DNA of 44,309 nucleotides, taken from assembly GCA_937901085.1 (NCBI GenBank), contig CALCHQ010000077.1, positions 1 through 44,309 on the forward strand. Direction: 5' to 3'. The notes under the pieces are model-generated. The model saw nothing but the letters and a program-made list of their open reading frames with translations, did not search any database and was not told the origin of the DNA. The position numbers and the translations under genes are program-made. The DNA is from an uncultured Verrucomicrobiales bacterium. GTDB lineage: Bacteria; Verrucomicrobiota; Verrucomicrobiia; Verrucomicrobiales; Akkermansiaceae. Shown here piece after piece: positions 23,609-32,390 of the stretch. The stretch's first letter is position 1. Each line of letters starts with the position of its first letter.

Positions 23609-24571
23609 TCAGCCCAGAATCAGGTCGATGAGCCGCTGCATATCGGCCTCCTGGTACCGCTGGTCGAGTGGCAGGGGTATCAGCTGCCGGGCCAGATAGT
23701 TGGCGGTGTCACAGGCTCCGGTATTCTCAATGACCTCCGGCCAGTAGAGGGGCAGCGCCACGCCTGCGTCAATGAGGGAGTCCCGCAGCATCGGAATACT
23801 GCAGAGGAGCGGGTAGCACATGGGGGCATGTTCCGGGACTCCGGGCAGATCGAGGCGGTTGATGCCGCCCAAAGCCCGGTGCAGGATGCCGTAGTTCCGG
23901 CATCGGCAGGCGGCCGCGTGGTTGAAGTCGATGCTGCGGAGCAGGCGGCGGGTCAGCGGACTCATGAGGCGGGGGGGAGCGTTCAGCCTGGCCTCGGCTT
24001 CCTCGCAGGCGGGCAGCGCCCTGGCGGCTCCTGCTTCGAGCCGTTCCAGCAGGTGCAGGCTGGAGGCGCTGCTGCTGTCCGTATCTTGCGGCAGGTTGTG
24101 TAGCGCAAAAGGGGCAAGGGCTATGCCGCCGTCGGCCACACCGCTGAATTTGCGCGGGCTGTAAAAGGCGGGCGCTCCGGCAGGGGGTGGGGTGTAGAGG
24201 GAGGTGGTCGCATCGATGATGCATTGCCCCGGATAGCGGGAAAGGGTGGCTTTGAGCCTGCTGCTGGTGAGCCCGAAGTAATTGACGAGCAGGATGAGGT
24301 CACCGGCGGGGATGTCGGGCAGGAGCGGTTCGAGCTGAGCGGTGCAGTCATAGCGCCCGACGGGGATGCCGAGACGCAGCGGCGCCTGCAGCACGGTGTC
24401 GCAGATGAACCGGGGAATCCAGAGCCTGTCAGGGCGGGGCAGGTGCTGCAGCAGGCATTCAAAGGCGGCCCGCCCGCTGCTCACATAGGCGCAGCAAGGA
24501 CTTTCCGCATACGGGAAGTTTCCGTAATCCGGCAGTTCCAATCCGAAAAATCCGCCCATCATGTCCTGCAT
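23609..24571 (-). CDS. DegT/DnrJ-like PLP-dependent protein, short form
   Basis: 320 residues from the ATG at 24571, chosen because it lies eight bases after a well-spaced -10; the frame continues 29 codons upstream into the promoter. The N-terminus has VSSGRAAFECLLQHL (cofactor phosphate-binding start), RLWIPRFICDTVL, LILLVNYFG (the region usually holding the Asp that contacts the PLP nitrogen) and CIIDATTSL. The presumed PLP Lys lies in FYSPRKFSGVADGG, in the place of the family KxxxxGEGG motif. At 320 residues it is shorter than sugar aminotransferases (about 370-400), and the C-terminal domain is reduced. A sugar aminotransferase or a catalytically altered relative are both possible; no sugar-nucleotide genes adjoin it. 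Confidence 0.72.
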   Translation of the reverse strand: MQDMMGGFFGLELPDYGNFPYAESPCCAYVSSGRAAFECLLQHLPRPDRLWIPRFICDTVLQAPLRLGIPVGRYDCTAQLEPLLPDIPAGDLILLVNYFGLTSSRLKATLSRYPGQCIIDATTSLYTPPPAGAPAFYSPRKFSGVADGGIALAPFALHNLPQDTDSSSASSLHLLERLEAGAARALPACEEAEARLNAPPRLMSPLTRRLLRSIDFNHAAACRCRNYGILHRALGGINRLDLPGVPEHAPMCYPLLCSIPMLRDSLIDAGVALPLYWPEVIENTGACDTANYLARQLIPLPLDQRYQEADMQRLIDLILG

Positions 24572-24579
24572 ACGGCCAT

Positions 24580-24608
24580 AGTTTACCTGCTGTGCTGGTG
24601 AGCGTCCA
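24580..24608 (-). promoter_or_regulatory. Promoter of the DegT-like gene
   Basis: On the minus strand TGGACG (24608-24603), a 17-bp spacer and TAAACT (24585-24580). The ATG at 24571 is eight bases past the -10. The -35 hexamers of this and the opposite promoter (24617-24645) lie back to back, eight bases apart. Confidence 0.55.
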
Positions 24609-24616
24609 GTAAAAAA

Positions 24617-24645
24617 TTGACAGCACGGGGCAGAGCAGGTAAGAT
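24617..24645 (+). promoter_or_regulatory. Promoter of the DUF1353-like lipoprotein gene
   Basis: Perfect TTGACA (24617-24622), a 17-bp spacer and TAAGAT (24640-24645). The ATG at 24657 is 11 bases downstream, so the leader is about five nucleotides. Confidence 0.75.
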
Positions 24646-24656
24646 GAAACCGTCTC

Positions 24657-25268
24657 ATGCGTCTCTGCCTGTTCAGCCTTTTCCTGATGCTCCTCGCCTC
24701 CTGCCGTCAGGTCGTGGATGTCGTCAATATGAAGCAGCTTGCTCCTGACGTCGTGGCCGCCGGGCAGCAACCCGGTTCGTGGTATGCGTACATGCCGCAG
24801 TATGCTCCGTATTTCTGCCTCCGCACGCAGTATTCCCTTTCCTGGCATGACCAGGAGATGCAGCTTGGCTACTGGCTTCTGCGCCACCCGGAACCTCCGC
24901 ACCGGCTCATCATGGAAGCCAGGGGCGATACCCTGTACATTCACCGGGGCTTTGTATGGGACGGAGTGAGCTTCGGCAACACCCTGCCACACGAGCTGGT
25001 ACCCAGCCTGCTGCACGATGCCTTGTATTTTGCCCGGCAGGGGAATGCGCCTGTTTCCCGCCGGGAGGCCGACCTGGTGTACCTGCGCGCGGCGCGCCTG
25101 TACGGATGCAGCAGCAAGTACACGGACTACCTGGGCGTGCGAGCTTTCGGCGGATTCTTTGGCAAGCCTCCGGGGATGAATGCTCCCTTGCTGGAAGCCA
25201 GTTCACCTGAAACTCCTCGCGCTCCGTTGCCTGCAGGGGAAACAGCCTTTATTTCACTTCGACCGTGA
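24657..25268 (+). CDS. Lipoprotein with DUF1353-like segment
   Basis: 203 residues. A lipoprotein signal ends in LLASC (Cys16). The segment at about 95-130 (GFVWDGVSFGNTLPHELVPSLLHDALY) resembles the DUF1353 pattern of a Gly-Phe-x-x-Asp-x-x-Ser start and a late HDxLY, which in that family is followed by helices with Arg and Asp, as here. The function of that family is not known. The last 20 bases overlap the 3' end of the convergent M16 peptidase gene. A near-consensus promoter lies directly upstream. Confidence 0.72.
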   Translation: MRLCLFSLFLMLLASCRQVVDVVNMKQLAPDVVAAGQQPGSWYAYMPQYAPYFCLRTQYSLSWHDQEMQLGYWLLRHPEPPHRLIMEARGDTLYIHRGFVWDGVSFGNTLPHELVPSLLHDALYFARQGNAPVSRREADLVYLRAARLYGCSSKYTDYLGVRAFGGFFGKPPGMNAPLLEASSPETPRAPLPAGETAFISLRP

Positions 25269-28200
25269 GCGTTTCCCCGCGCTTGAGTGCCAGTCTGGGG
25301 AAGAGGATGAAGTCATTGGTGAAGACGGCATCCGGGGCAGAGCAAGTGGTGGCGTTCCGCCCGGTTTCGGCCGTGGGGAACCAGACCGCACAGCGCCCGG
25401 TGGTGTCTTCGTGGGCGGTGATGGTGAAGCGTCTGGCGTTGTGCCAGCAGATGCTGTAAGGCGAACGGGTGTGCGATTCATCCAGCTCGGCCCTCCAGGC
25501 CGGGTCTCCGAAAAAGGCGACGACATCGCGGTCATGCACGAGGCCGAAGACATCCTTGGCATTCTCCTGTGTCAGGGGAATCCTGTGCTGGTACATCTGC
25601 GGGAAGAGACTGCCGTAGCGGAATCGCTCCTCGTTGAACTGCACCTGAAGCAGGCGGGGGAAAATTTCCTGGCTTCGGTGCAGCAGGAACTGGTTATTCA
25701 GGAACCATGCTTCGGCCAGGCTGGTGCCGGCCGTATTCCCTGTAAATGTACCCAGCGTGCCCCAGCCGCCTTCGCCGTACCACGAAGGGACGGTGTAGCC
25801 TACTACCTGGTTGCAGCTGTAGGCCGAAAGGGCGGTCACGCACATGCTGTGCGGGCTTTTGGCGGCGTTGCCGAACAGGCAGTTGCCTGCGGCCAGCCAG
25901 ACGCGGGGCTCGCCATCCGGGGCAATGGTTTCGCGGGTAGCCGCCAGTCCGGCCAGCAGGCTGGAATCCCCCTTCAATGCCTGATTCAGGGGGGTGCCGG
26001 TGAATTCGTGGAACTGGGCAGCAGGCAGCAGGTGGAAGCGGTTGGCGTGGGAGAACAGCAGCCCCCGCCCAAAGGGCATTTCCAGATTATACGGTGTGGC
26101 ATGGCTGGAGCTGACGATGAACTGCGGGCGGGCGGTGGAGAGCTGCCGGGCAAAGAGATGCAGCAGCGGGCTCTGGCTGTCGTCCGTGTAGGTGGTGGTG
26201 GTGGGTTCGCTATAACCGCTTTGCTCGCGCACCGGGGCATCCGTCCAGTCGGTGATGCAGCAGCTGTGTTCAAAGCGGCGGTGGTCTACATTGGTCGTAC
26301 CCAGCAGACGCTTGATGACGAGTTTGTTTCCGTCTTCGGCAATGCGGAGGGCATCGGCTGCGGTGTACCCGGTGATGATGCCCCAGATGCAGTCACCCCA
26401 GGGGTCATCATCCACCTGCCGCGCTGCCCGATGCAGGTCGTTCACTAGTTCCCGCCCCACTTCCTCCGGGCGCAGAACGCAGGCAGCATAGCGCGCGCCG
26501 GTGCGGCGGAGTGCGTGGGCGAGCGTTTGTTCGTTCAAGTCATCAAGCACACAAATCCGGGCTTGGGGGTACTTTTTTTTTAAGGCCGTGATGACCGCTT
26601 CCCAGTCCGTATCTGACTGTGTGGATCGGGAGGTGATGATAGTGTAGTTTTCCTCTGCCGCAGCGCGTTCTTTCTGCACCGCTTTTTCCGGCATGGTGAA
26701 GAAGTAGTTGGTTTTATCCTGCGGGCCGAACACCTCGCGGGCCAGCTGTTGGATTTCTTCCAGCGTGATGCTTTGCACGTCCTCGACAAGGTCGCGGATG
26801 AGGGGGAGCTGGCGCGGGTCGCTCTGCAGGCGCGCCAGGGCGCTTTCCCAGTATTCTGTTGTCCGCAGCCCCTTGTGGGTGCGGGCAATAAAGGGTTTCA
26901 GGGCGCAGTCCAGGTCTTCCTGAGTGATGTTGCCTTTGCCCAGGTCGTTGAGAATGAGTTCCATGGCGCTGTTGACCCTGACCCTGTTGCCGATGACGCC
27001 TGCGCTCACCGTTGTGATAGTGGCGGCGTTACTCAGCGCCGGATGGGTGGATACGCGCACGCTGGGGGAGTAGGTTTCGCCCAGTTGGGCGCGGATGCCG
27101 TCGAAAAGTTTTTCGCGGGCAATGGTAGCGAGTACGGAGAGGCGGCGGTTGCGGCGCTGGTCCATGCCATCGCCGCAGGGGCGTACCTGCGTCACAATCG
27201 TTTTGTCGAGGTCTGTGGTATAGGGCAGGAATTCACGCATCCCCCACCGGGTGCCGGGAACGCTGGTTTCGGCATCGGTCAGACTGGTGAATTCGCGCTG
27301 GCGGGCAGGCATGGCCCCGAAGGTGCGCTCGATGATGGGCAACACATCTTCCGGCTTGAAATCACCCACGATGCTGACTTCCATAGCTCCTTGCTGCAGC
27401 CAGGGTGAAAGGGCTTCTTTCACCTGTTCGGTGTTGCAGGCTTCGATGGCGGCCTGCTCCGGGGTGGTGAAGCGGGGGTCCTGACCATACATGAGTCTGG
27501 GGGCCTGCACGGAATAGGCACCGTTGGGGGTTGTTTCGTAGCTTTTGTAAATGGCCGGCAGCTGGCGGCGCAGCAGGGTTTCGCTGTTGCTCCTGTAACC
27601 GGGGTGCAGAATCATGGCAGCCAGCAGCTTGCACTGTAATTCCAGATCTGCAGCCGTCGTGTTGCCGCTCACGCAGAAGCGGTCTTCCCCTATCCCGAAG
27701 TGCATGCGGACGCTGTGACCGGCCAGCAGTTTTTCGAGGTCGGTGATGTCGTGTGCTTCCAGTCCGCTGCGGTTCATGACCTGGGTGGCCATCAGGGGAA
27801 GTCCCGGTGTGTGGGTGAGGCGGAGCGAGCCGCCGTCAATATAGGCTTTCACGCTGATGCTGCCCTTGCTGAAATCAACTGGTTTCAGGTTGACCCGGAT
27901 GCCGTTGGAAAGGGTGAGAACCGTGATGCCCTGGTCTTCGATGACGGCCTGTTGCTCAATGCTGCCGGGTTCGCCGATGGAGTCGTAGGCAAAGGGTGCA
28001 GTCTCTTCCACCGCTGGCGGGGTGACCTCCTGCTGCATAATCTGGTCGTATGCCGTACGCAGACTTCCGGCGTTGATGCCCTGCGGCAGCGAGCCGGTGA
28101 GCATGAGTTTGGCGCGGGTGGCATCATACGCCCTCTGCAGCGCCTGGCGGCATAAATCAGGATTCCCGGTGATGCGGGCCAGACCGGCCTCAAAGACACG

Positions 28201-29517
28201 CCGTTCCTCATCGGGGGCTACCAGGGCTGTTTCTTCCGACAGGGCATCAATCAGGCGCTCGGCCATGCCGGCGGCATTGACGGTATCCCACGAATCCACG
28301 GCGCGTGTATAGGAAGTGCGGATGATGGCCGCCATTTCTGCTAGTTCAGCCGGGGTGAAACCGTACTGGCAGGCGCGGCGCAGTTCGAGCAGGGCACTTT
28401 CCATGGCGGCCTGCCACTTCTCCGGTTCGGCAACGATGTTCATGCCGAAAATCTCTGCGCTGGTGTAGAGCCCGCTCTGGGAGACAACGGCTTTCTGGAA
28501 CGCGGAATCGGCCTCACGGGCAATGCGCTCCAGTCTGCGGTTGAGCATGGCGCATGCCAGTTCCAGGGGTAAATCTTCGATGCGCTGTTCGGCGGTGTCC
28601 TCCTTCCGTACCCAGGGGTCGGAAATGGCGATGGAAATTTGGCTCTGTGCTGTTTCAGCATTTTCCACAACGGCTTCGGCAGGGCCGAGGTTATCGGGTG
28701 TGCCGGGATGGATGCGCTCGGCCGGGGTTGTGCCGGCCATGTCGGCAAAGTGCTGTTCCACCCACTTTCTGGCGGTGTCGGGGGTGAAGTCACCTGTGAC
28801 GATAAGCGTCATGTTGCGGGCTACATAGTGGGTCTTGTAGTAGTTGCGGAACACTTCATAGGGCGCGCCCATGATGACTTCCTCTGTGCCGATGGGCAGG
28901 TAATCTGCCAGACGCGTACCCGGTGCGGTATGGCGCAACGCGGCCACGCTGGCGCGGTAGCTCGCAGAATCGCGGGCGTAGAGTTCGCTTTTCACAATGC
29001 CGCGTTCGTGGTCAATGGCGCTGTCCTCCAGGGTGGCACCATCGGCAAAGTCACGCATGATGGTGAAGGCGAAGCTGACGGTCTCGTCCTTCAGATTGGG
29101 CAGGTCGAGCATGTACACGGTTTCCCGCAGGCTGGTGTAGGCATTGGCATCGCCCCCGAAGCCCAGCCCCAGTTGCTGCATGGCCGGGATGAGTTCGCCG
29201 CGCTTGAAATGACGCGAGCCATTGAATACCAGGTGTTCAATGAGGTGGGAAATGCCTTTTTCGTGTTCTTGTTCATCCAGCGAGCCTGTATGGACAAACA
29301 GGCGCAGGCTGGCGCGCCCCTGCGGTTCGGCTGTGGGGCGGATGATATAGCGCAACCCGTTTTCCAGCATGCCTTCGGTTATTTCCGGGTCTTGCTGCAG
29401 GGCGGGGATGCCGACCTCAGCCTGGGTGGCTTGTATATCGGCGGCAGGCGCTTCGGCAGAAAGAACAGGCCAGCTCCATGCCAGGGCGATAATCGGAAGA
29501 AGGGAACGGTATTTCAT
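25249..29517 (-). CDS. Giant exported M16 metallopeptidase with C-terminal clan CD-like region
   Basis: 1422 residues from ATG 29517 with a signal peptide ending near VLSAEA. The first part is an M16 (pitrilysin/PqqL-like) peptidase: the inverted zinc site HLIEH (His91, Glu94, His95) and third ligand Glu171 in HERGIVKSE, at the family spacing, followed by three further M16-type domains to about residue 930. PqqL-type proteins usually end there. The extra 460 residues look like a gingipain/caspase-type alpha/beta domain: YTIITS, a Lys-rich helix, RICVLDD, DDDPWGDCIWGIITGYT, then His1139 in SSSHATPYN and Cys1213 in AAGNCLFGN, the order expected for a clan CD His-Cys pair. The gene has a promoter at 29579 and is monocistronic. 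Confidence 0.9.
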   Translation of the reverse strand: MKYRSLLPIIALAWSWPVLSAEAPAADIQATQAEVGIPALQQDPEITEGMLENGLRYIIRPTAEPQGRASLRLFVHTGSLDEQEHEKGISHLIEHLVFNGSRHFKRGELIPAMQQLGLGFGGDANAYTSLRETVYMLDLPNLKDETVSFAFTIMRDFADGATLEDSAIDHERGIVKSELYARDSASYRASVAALRHTAPGTRLADYLPIGTEEVIMGAPYEVFRNYYKTHYVARNMTLIVTGDFTPDTARKWVEQHFADMAGTTPAERIHPGTPDNLGPAEAVVENAETAQSQISIAISDPWVRKEDTAEQRIEDLPLELACAMLNRRLERIAREADSAFQKAVVSQSGLYTSAEIFGMNIVAEPEKWQAAMESALLELRRACQYGFTPAELAEMAAIIRTSYTRAVDSWDTVNAAGMAERLIDALSEETALVAPDEERRVFEAGLARITGNPDLCRQALQRAYDATRAKLMLTGSLPQGINAGSLRTAYDQIMQQEVTPPAVEETAPFAYDSIGEPGSIEQQAVIEDQGITVLTLSNGIRVNLKPVDFSKGSISVKAYIDGGSLRLTHTPGLPLMATQVMNRSGLEAHDITDLEKLLAGHSVRMHFGIGEDRFCVSGNTTAADLELQCKLLAAMILHPGYRSNSETLLRRQLPAIYKSYETTPNGAYSVQAPRLMYGQDPRFTTPEQAAIEACNTEQVKEALSPWLQQGAMEVSIVGDFKPEDVLPIIERTFGAMPARQREFTSLTDAETSVPGTRWGMREFLPYTTDLDKTIVTQVRPCGDGMDQRRNRRLSVLATIAREKLFDGIRAQLGETYSPSVRVSTHPALSNAATITTVSAGVIGNRVRVNSAMELILNDLGKGNITQEDLDCALKPFIARTHKGLRTTEYWESALARLQSDPRQLPLIRDLVEDVQSITLEEIQQLAREVFGPQDKTNYFFTMPEKAVQKERAAAEENYTIITSRSTQSDTDWEAVITALKKKYPQARICVLDDLNEQTLAHALRRTGARYAACVLRPEEVGRELVNDLHRAARQVDDDPWGDCIWGIITGYTAADALRIAEDGNKLVIKRLLGTTNVDHRRFEHSCCITDWTDAPVREQSGYSEPTTTTYTDDSQSPLLHLFARQLSTARPQFIVSSSHATPYNLEMPFGRGLLFSHANRFHLLPAAQFHEFTGTPLNQALKGDSSLLAGLAATRETIAPDGEPRVWLAAGNCLFGNAAKSPHSMCVTALSAYSCNQVVGYTVPSWYGEGGWGTLGTFTGNTAGTSLAEAWFLNNQFLLHRSQEIFPRLLQVQFNEERFRYGSLFPQMYQHRIPLTQENAKDVFGLVHDRDVVAFFGDPAWRAELDESHTRSPYSICWHNARRFTITAHEDTTGRCAVWFPTAETGRNATTCSAPDAVFTNDFILFPRLALKRGETLTVEVK

Positions 29518-29578
29518 GCAGGTGTGAGAGTCGTTATCTGGTACAGACACCGAGCAGGTGCAGGGCGTTCAGAGGGAC

Positions 29579-29607
29579 TTTATAGCAGCCCTGCGTCGGT
29601 GAGTCAA
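29579..29607 (-). promoter_or_regulatory. Promoter of the M16 peptidase gene
   Basis: On the minus strand TTGACT (29607-29602), a 17-bp spacer and TATAAA (29584-29579). The start at 29517 is 61 bases after the -10, the longest leader seen for a coding gene here apart from the TrpF-like gene; nothing in it resembles a known riboswitch. Confidence 0.7.
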
Positions 29608-29691
29608 GCGTGCAGCGTGGCAACAATACTTGTCATGGTGCGCATTTCTGTCTTGTGCAGGCGCGCGTGAGCGTGTTTTAATGGAGGCGTT

Positions 29692-30147
29692 ATGAGTTCG
29701 ATGAATGATCAGATTACGGCAGGAATGAAGACCGCTATGCTCGCCAAGGATACCGTGGCCCTGGGGGCGCTGCGCGGTCTGAAGGCGGCGCTGCAGAATG
29801 CGCGCCTGACCAAGGGCAGCGTGAACGCTGAGCTGACGGCGGCAGAGGAGCAGAATGTCGTGCGGAAGCAGATTAAGCAGCGCGAGGATGCCATTGCCCT
29901 TTATGCCCAGGCTGGTCGCACAGAACAGGTGGAGAAGGAACAGGCTGAAATCGGTGTGCTGACGGCTCTTCTGCCCAGCGAAATGACCGAAGCGGAAATC
30001 ATCCCCCTGCTGGAAGCGGTGATTACCGAACTGGGAGCCTCCAGCAAGAAGGATATGGGGCGCGTGATGAAGGAAATGCAGGCTCGTACCGAGGGGCGCG
30101 CTCCGGGTAAGCTGCTTTCCCAGCTGGTGGGTTCCCGCCTGAACTGA
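29692..30147 (+). CDS. GatB/YqeY-domain protein
   Basis: 151 residues, full length for YqeY. It has the typical opening with a Lys/Ala helix, the central VVRKQIKQREDAIALYAQAGR segment, then ExAEIGVLTALLP and the C-terminal GKDMGRVMKEMQ-like helix (here SKKDMGRVMKEM). It resembles the tail domain of GatB, the amidotransferase subunit that handles mischarged tRNA, but stands alone; its job is not established. One of few genes here with a good Shine-Dalgarno sequence, GGAGG five bases before the ATG. It is 15 bases upstream of ispD and probably cotranscribed. Confidence 0.92.
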   Translation: MSSMNDQITAGMKTAMLAKDTVALGALRGLKAALQNARLTKGSVNAELTAAEEQNVVRKQIKQREDAIALYAQAGRTEQVEKEQAEIGVLTALLPSEMTEAEIIPLLEAVITELGASSKKDMGRVMKEMQARTEGRAPGKLLSQLVGSRLN

Positions 30148-30162
30148 CAAGTCTCTGTGCGT

Positions 30163-30831
30163 ATGTTCTGTGCCGTTATTGTAGCCGCGGGAAGCTCTCG
30201 CCGCGCCGGGTTTGACAAGCTCTCCGCCCTTCTGGACGGAGTGCCGGTCCTGCGCCGTAGTGTCGATGCCTTTGTGGCGGCTGGCGCTGCGGCAGTGGTC
30301 GTGGTCTGTCCGGAAAGCCGCTGGGTGGAAACCGGGCTGGATACGGCGGCCTTCCCTGTGCCTGTCAGCCGTGTTGAGGGTGGGGTGGAACGGCAGGATT
30401 CCGTAGCGGCCGGGCTGGCCGCTCTGCCGGCGACAACCTGCATGGTGGCGGTGCATGACGGAGCCCGCCCGCTGATAACACCGGAGGGTATCCGGACTTG
30501 CCTTGCGGCGGCAGAGGAATGCGGAGCGGCTGCCTGCGCCCACCCTGTGGTGGATACGCTGAAGCGTGCAGATGCTTCCGGCTGTTCGCTGCCGGAGAAA
30601 GTGAGCCGGGAAGGACTCTGGGGCATGGAGACACCGCAGATTTTCCGTCTGGAGCTGCTCCGGCAGTCCTACGAATATGTGAAGGAGCATGCCCTGGTGG
30701 TGACGGATGAAGTATCGGCCGTTGAGGCGCTGGGCGTGCCCACCCGTCTGGTAGCCGGGCCGGTGAATCTGAAAATCACGCTGCCGGGAGACCTGGAGCT
30801 GGCAGAACTCATCTGGAAGCATCGGGCATGA
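30163..30831 (+). CDS. ispD: 2-C-methyl-D-erythritol 4-phosphate cytidylyltransferase IspD
   Basis: 222 residues from ATG 30163 (a GTG two codons earlier is also possible). CTP-binding start VIVAAGSSRRAG with DKL; VHDGARPLI; TPQIF (here ETPQIF); and VTDEVSAVE, where the usual second Asp of TDDA is Glu. These are the IspD signatures. The enzyme makes CDP-methylerythritol in the MEP route to isoprenoids. The stop overlaps the next gene's ATG as ATGA, so the two are translationally coupled. Confidence 0.94.
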   Translation: MFCAVIVAAGSSRRAGFDKLSALLDGVPVLRRSVDAFVAAGAAAVVVVCPESRWVETGLDTAAFPVPVSRVEGGVERQDSVAAGLAALPATTCMVAVHDGARPLITPEGIRTCLAAAEECGAAACAHPVVDTLKRADASGCSLPEKVSREGLWGMETPQIFRLELLRQSYEYVKEHALVVTDEVSAVEALGVPTRLVAGPVNLKITLPGDLELAELIWKHRA

Positions 30832-31640
30832 GCCTGGCTCACCATAGTGTCTGGGTGATCGGCGCCGGCTTTCTGGGAGCCCGGCTGGCTGAGGTCTGCC
30901 GCGAGTCCGGCGCCCGCGTGCTGACGATTGATCCCGCTGCCGTGGCTCACCTGCGGGGCAGCGCGGGGGATGAGTCCCTGCTGCGCCATGCCCTGCAACG
31001 GCTGCAGCCCGATATTGTGTTCTGCTGCGCTGCGACACACGGCGGCACGGCAGATGATTATCGCCGCGCCTATCTGGAGCCGGTGGAGAATCTGGTGCGG
31101 CTGCTCAGCGGCACGCGCATCGTCTTTTGTTCCTCCACCTCGGTCTATGCCGGGCAGGGGGGAGAGACGGTGACCGAGACTACGCCGCCGCGTGCGGATT
31201 CCGAGCGGGCAGGTATTCTGTTGCAGGCCGAGGAGGTGGTGTTGCAGGGAGGTGGCGTGGTGGCCCGCCTCGCGCCACTTTACGGCCCTGGCCGCTGTGA
31301 GTTGCTGCGCCGCTTTTTCAAGGCGCTGCCCGGTTTGCCGGGGGGTGCTGGCCGCCGCCTGAATTACCTGCACCGGGAGGATGCCGTCGCTGCTCTGTTG
31401 CTACTGGGTACGCAGCCATGGTTGCCGCACGGTTTGTACAATGTGAGCGGTGAGAGCTTTACCAGAAGTGCCATATACGGCTTGCTGGAGGCGGCTTTCA
31501 ACATTGAGAATGAGCCGGAGGCTGCTGCAGCCTCTGCGCGGGGCGTGTCGGATATGTATGTGGATTGCTCGCGCCTCCGCCAACTGGGCTGGAATCCCCA
31601 GCAGCGTATGCTGGCTTTTGCTCACGAATGGATTGCCTGA
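30828..31640 (+). CDS. NAD(P)-binding SDR/epimerase-like protein
   Basis: 270 residues. The Rossmann nucleotide site is VIGAGFLGARL, and the strand IVFCSSTSVYAG is typical of extended SDR proteins. The YxxxK catalytic pair is not present where expected (ADSERAGILLQAEE), so this is an atypical member. Later parts RLAPLYGPGR and NYLHREDAVAAL match the substrate-side motifs of the family. It follows ispD with an ATGA overlap. What it acts on is not visible; a redox-inactive or non-epimerase role is possible. Confidence 0.84.
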   Translation: MSLAHHSVWVIGAGFLGARLAEVCRESGARVLTIDPAAVAHLRGSAGDESLLRHALQRLQPDIVFCCAATHGGTADDYRRAYLEPVENLVRLLSGTRIVFCSSTSVYAGQGGETVTETTPPRADSERAGILLQAEEVVLQGGGVVARLAPLYGPGRCELLRRFFKALPGLPGGAGRRLNYLHREDAVAALLLLGTQPWLPHGLYNVSGESFTRSAIYGLLEAAFNIENEPEAAAASARGVSDMYVDCSRLRQLGWNPQQRMLAFAHEWIA

Positions 31641-31649
31641 TGCTGCCCT

Positions 31650-32390
31650 ATGCCCCGCCCGGATTATTATGAGCTGCTGGATGTAGACCCGACCGCATCG
31701 CCGGCTGAGTTGAAGCAGGCCTATTACCGCCAGGCCAAGAAGCATCACCCGGATCTCAATGTGGGCAATGCTGCGGCCGAGGAACGCTTCAAGCTGGTGG
31801 CAGAGGCCTACCGTATTCTGGGCGATGAGCAGGAACGCCGCCTGTACGATGAGGCTCGTGAGCGCGATTTGCGCTATGCCGGCGCCCCGGAACTGGCCTC
31901 CATGCAGCGGCGGGTGCGCTTTTCGGTTCGTTCCCGCAAGGAACGCGGAGAGAGAAGCTCCGCAGCGCCCCGGCGGCGTTTCACGGTGCTGCCCATGCGC
32001 CGGAAGATGCCGAAATGGATGACTGCTCTCATTATTTTGTTCTGGCTGAGTGCTTTGCTTCCTCTGGTGCTGCAGCCGGTCAGCCTCAGGCCGCCGGCAC
32101 ATGCGGTTAAGCCGGAAAAGGCTGAGCCGCCGGACGAGGTGGTGCGGCAGCGGCTGGCCGAGATGCGAGCCGGGCTGGAGAAACAGGCTTTTGCCGGGGA
32201 TGAACGCGCGCAATTAAGGCTGGGGCTGCTGCTGTATTCCGGCAGCGCAGGGGTGCAGATGAATCGTTCCGCGGCGCGTGCCTGGTGGGAGAAAGCCGCT
32301 GCTCAGGGAAACAAGGCCGCGGCTTATTATCTGGAACATTGCGATTTCAGCCAGCCTGAGCTGGAAGATGCCGAAACAATGGGGAATTAA
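31650..32390 (+). CDS. Membrane J-domain protein with Sel1-like repeat
   Basis: 246 residues. The N-terminus is a J domain (residues 4-68) with the HPD motif in KKHHPDLN, which stimulates Hsp70 ATPase. A basic linker leads to one membrane segment (about 130-148), then a Sel1-type repeat (LRLGLLLYSGSAGVQMNRSAARAWWEKAAAQGNK is the pattern from about 190). The J domain would be cytosolic and the Sel1 part across the membrane, or the reverse. It lies nine bases after the SDR gene and ends convergently, overlapping the next gene by four bases. Confidence 0.9.
   Translation: MPRPDYYELLDVDPTASPAELKQAYYRQAKKHHPDLNVGNAAAEERFKLVAEAYRILGDEQERRLYDEARERDLRYAGAPELASMQRRVRFSVRSRKERGERSSAAPRRRFTVLPMRRKMPKWMTALIILFWLSALLPLVLQPVSLRPPAHAVKPEKAEPPDEVVRQRLAEMRAGLEKQAFAGDERAQLRLGLLLYSGSAGVQMNRSAARAWWEKAAAQGNKAAAYYLEHCDFSQPELEDAETMGN

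Noticed and set aside
29518..29578. Possible riboswitch in the 61-nt leader of the M16 gene
   Set aside because: No match to a known riboswitch core and no terminator or sequestering helix could be drawn convincingly.
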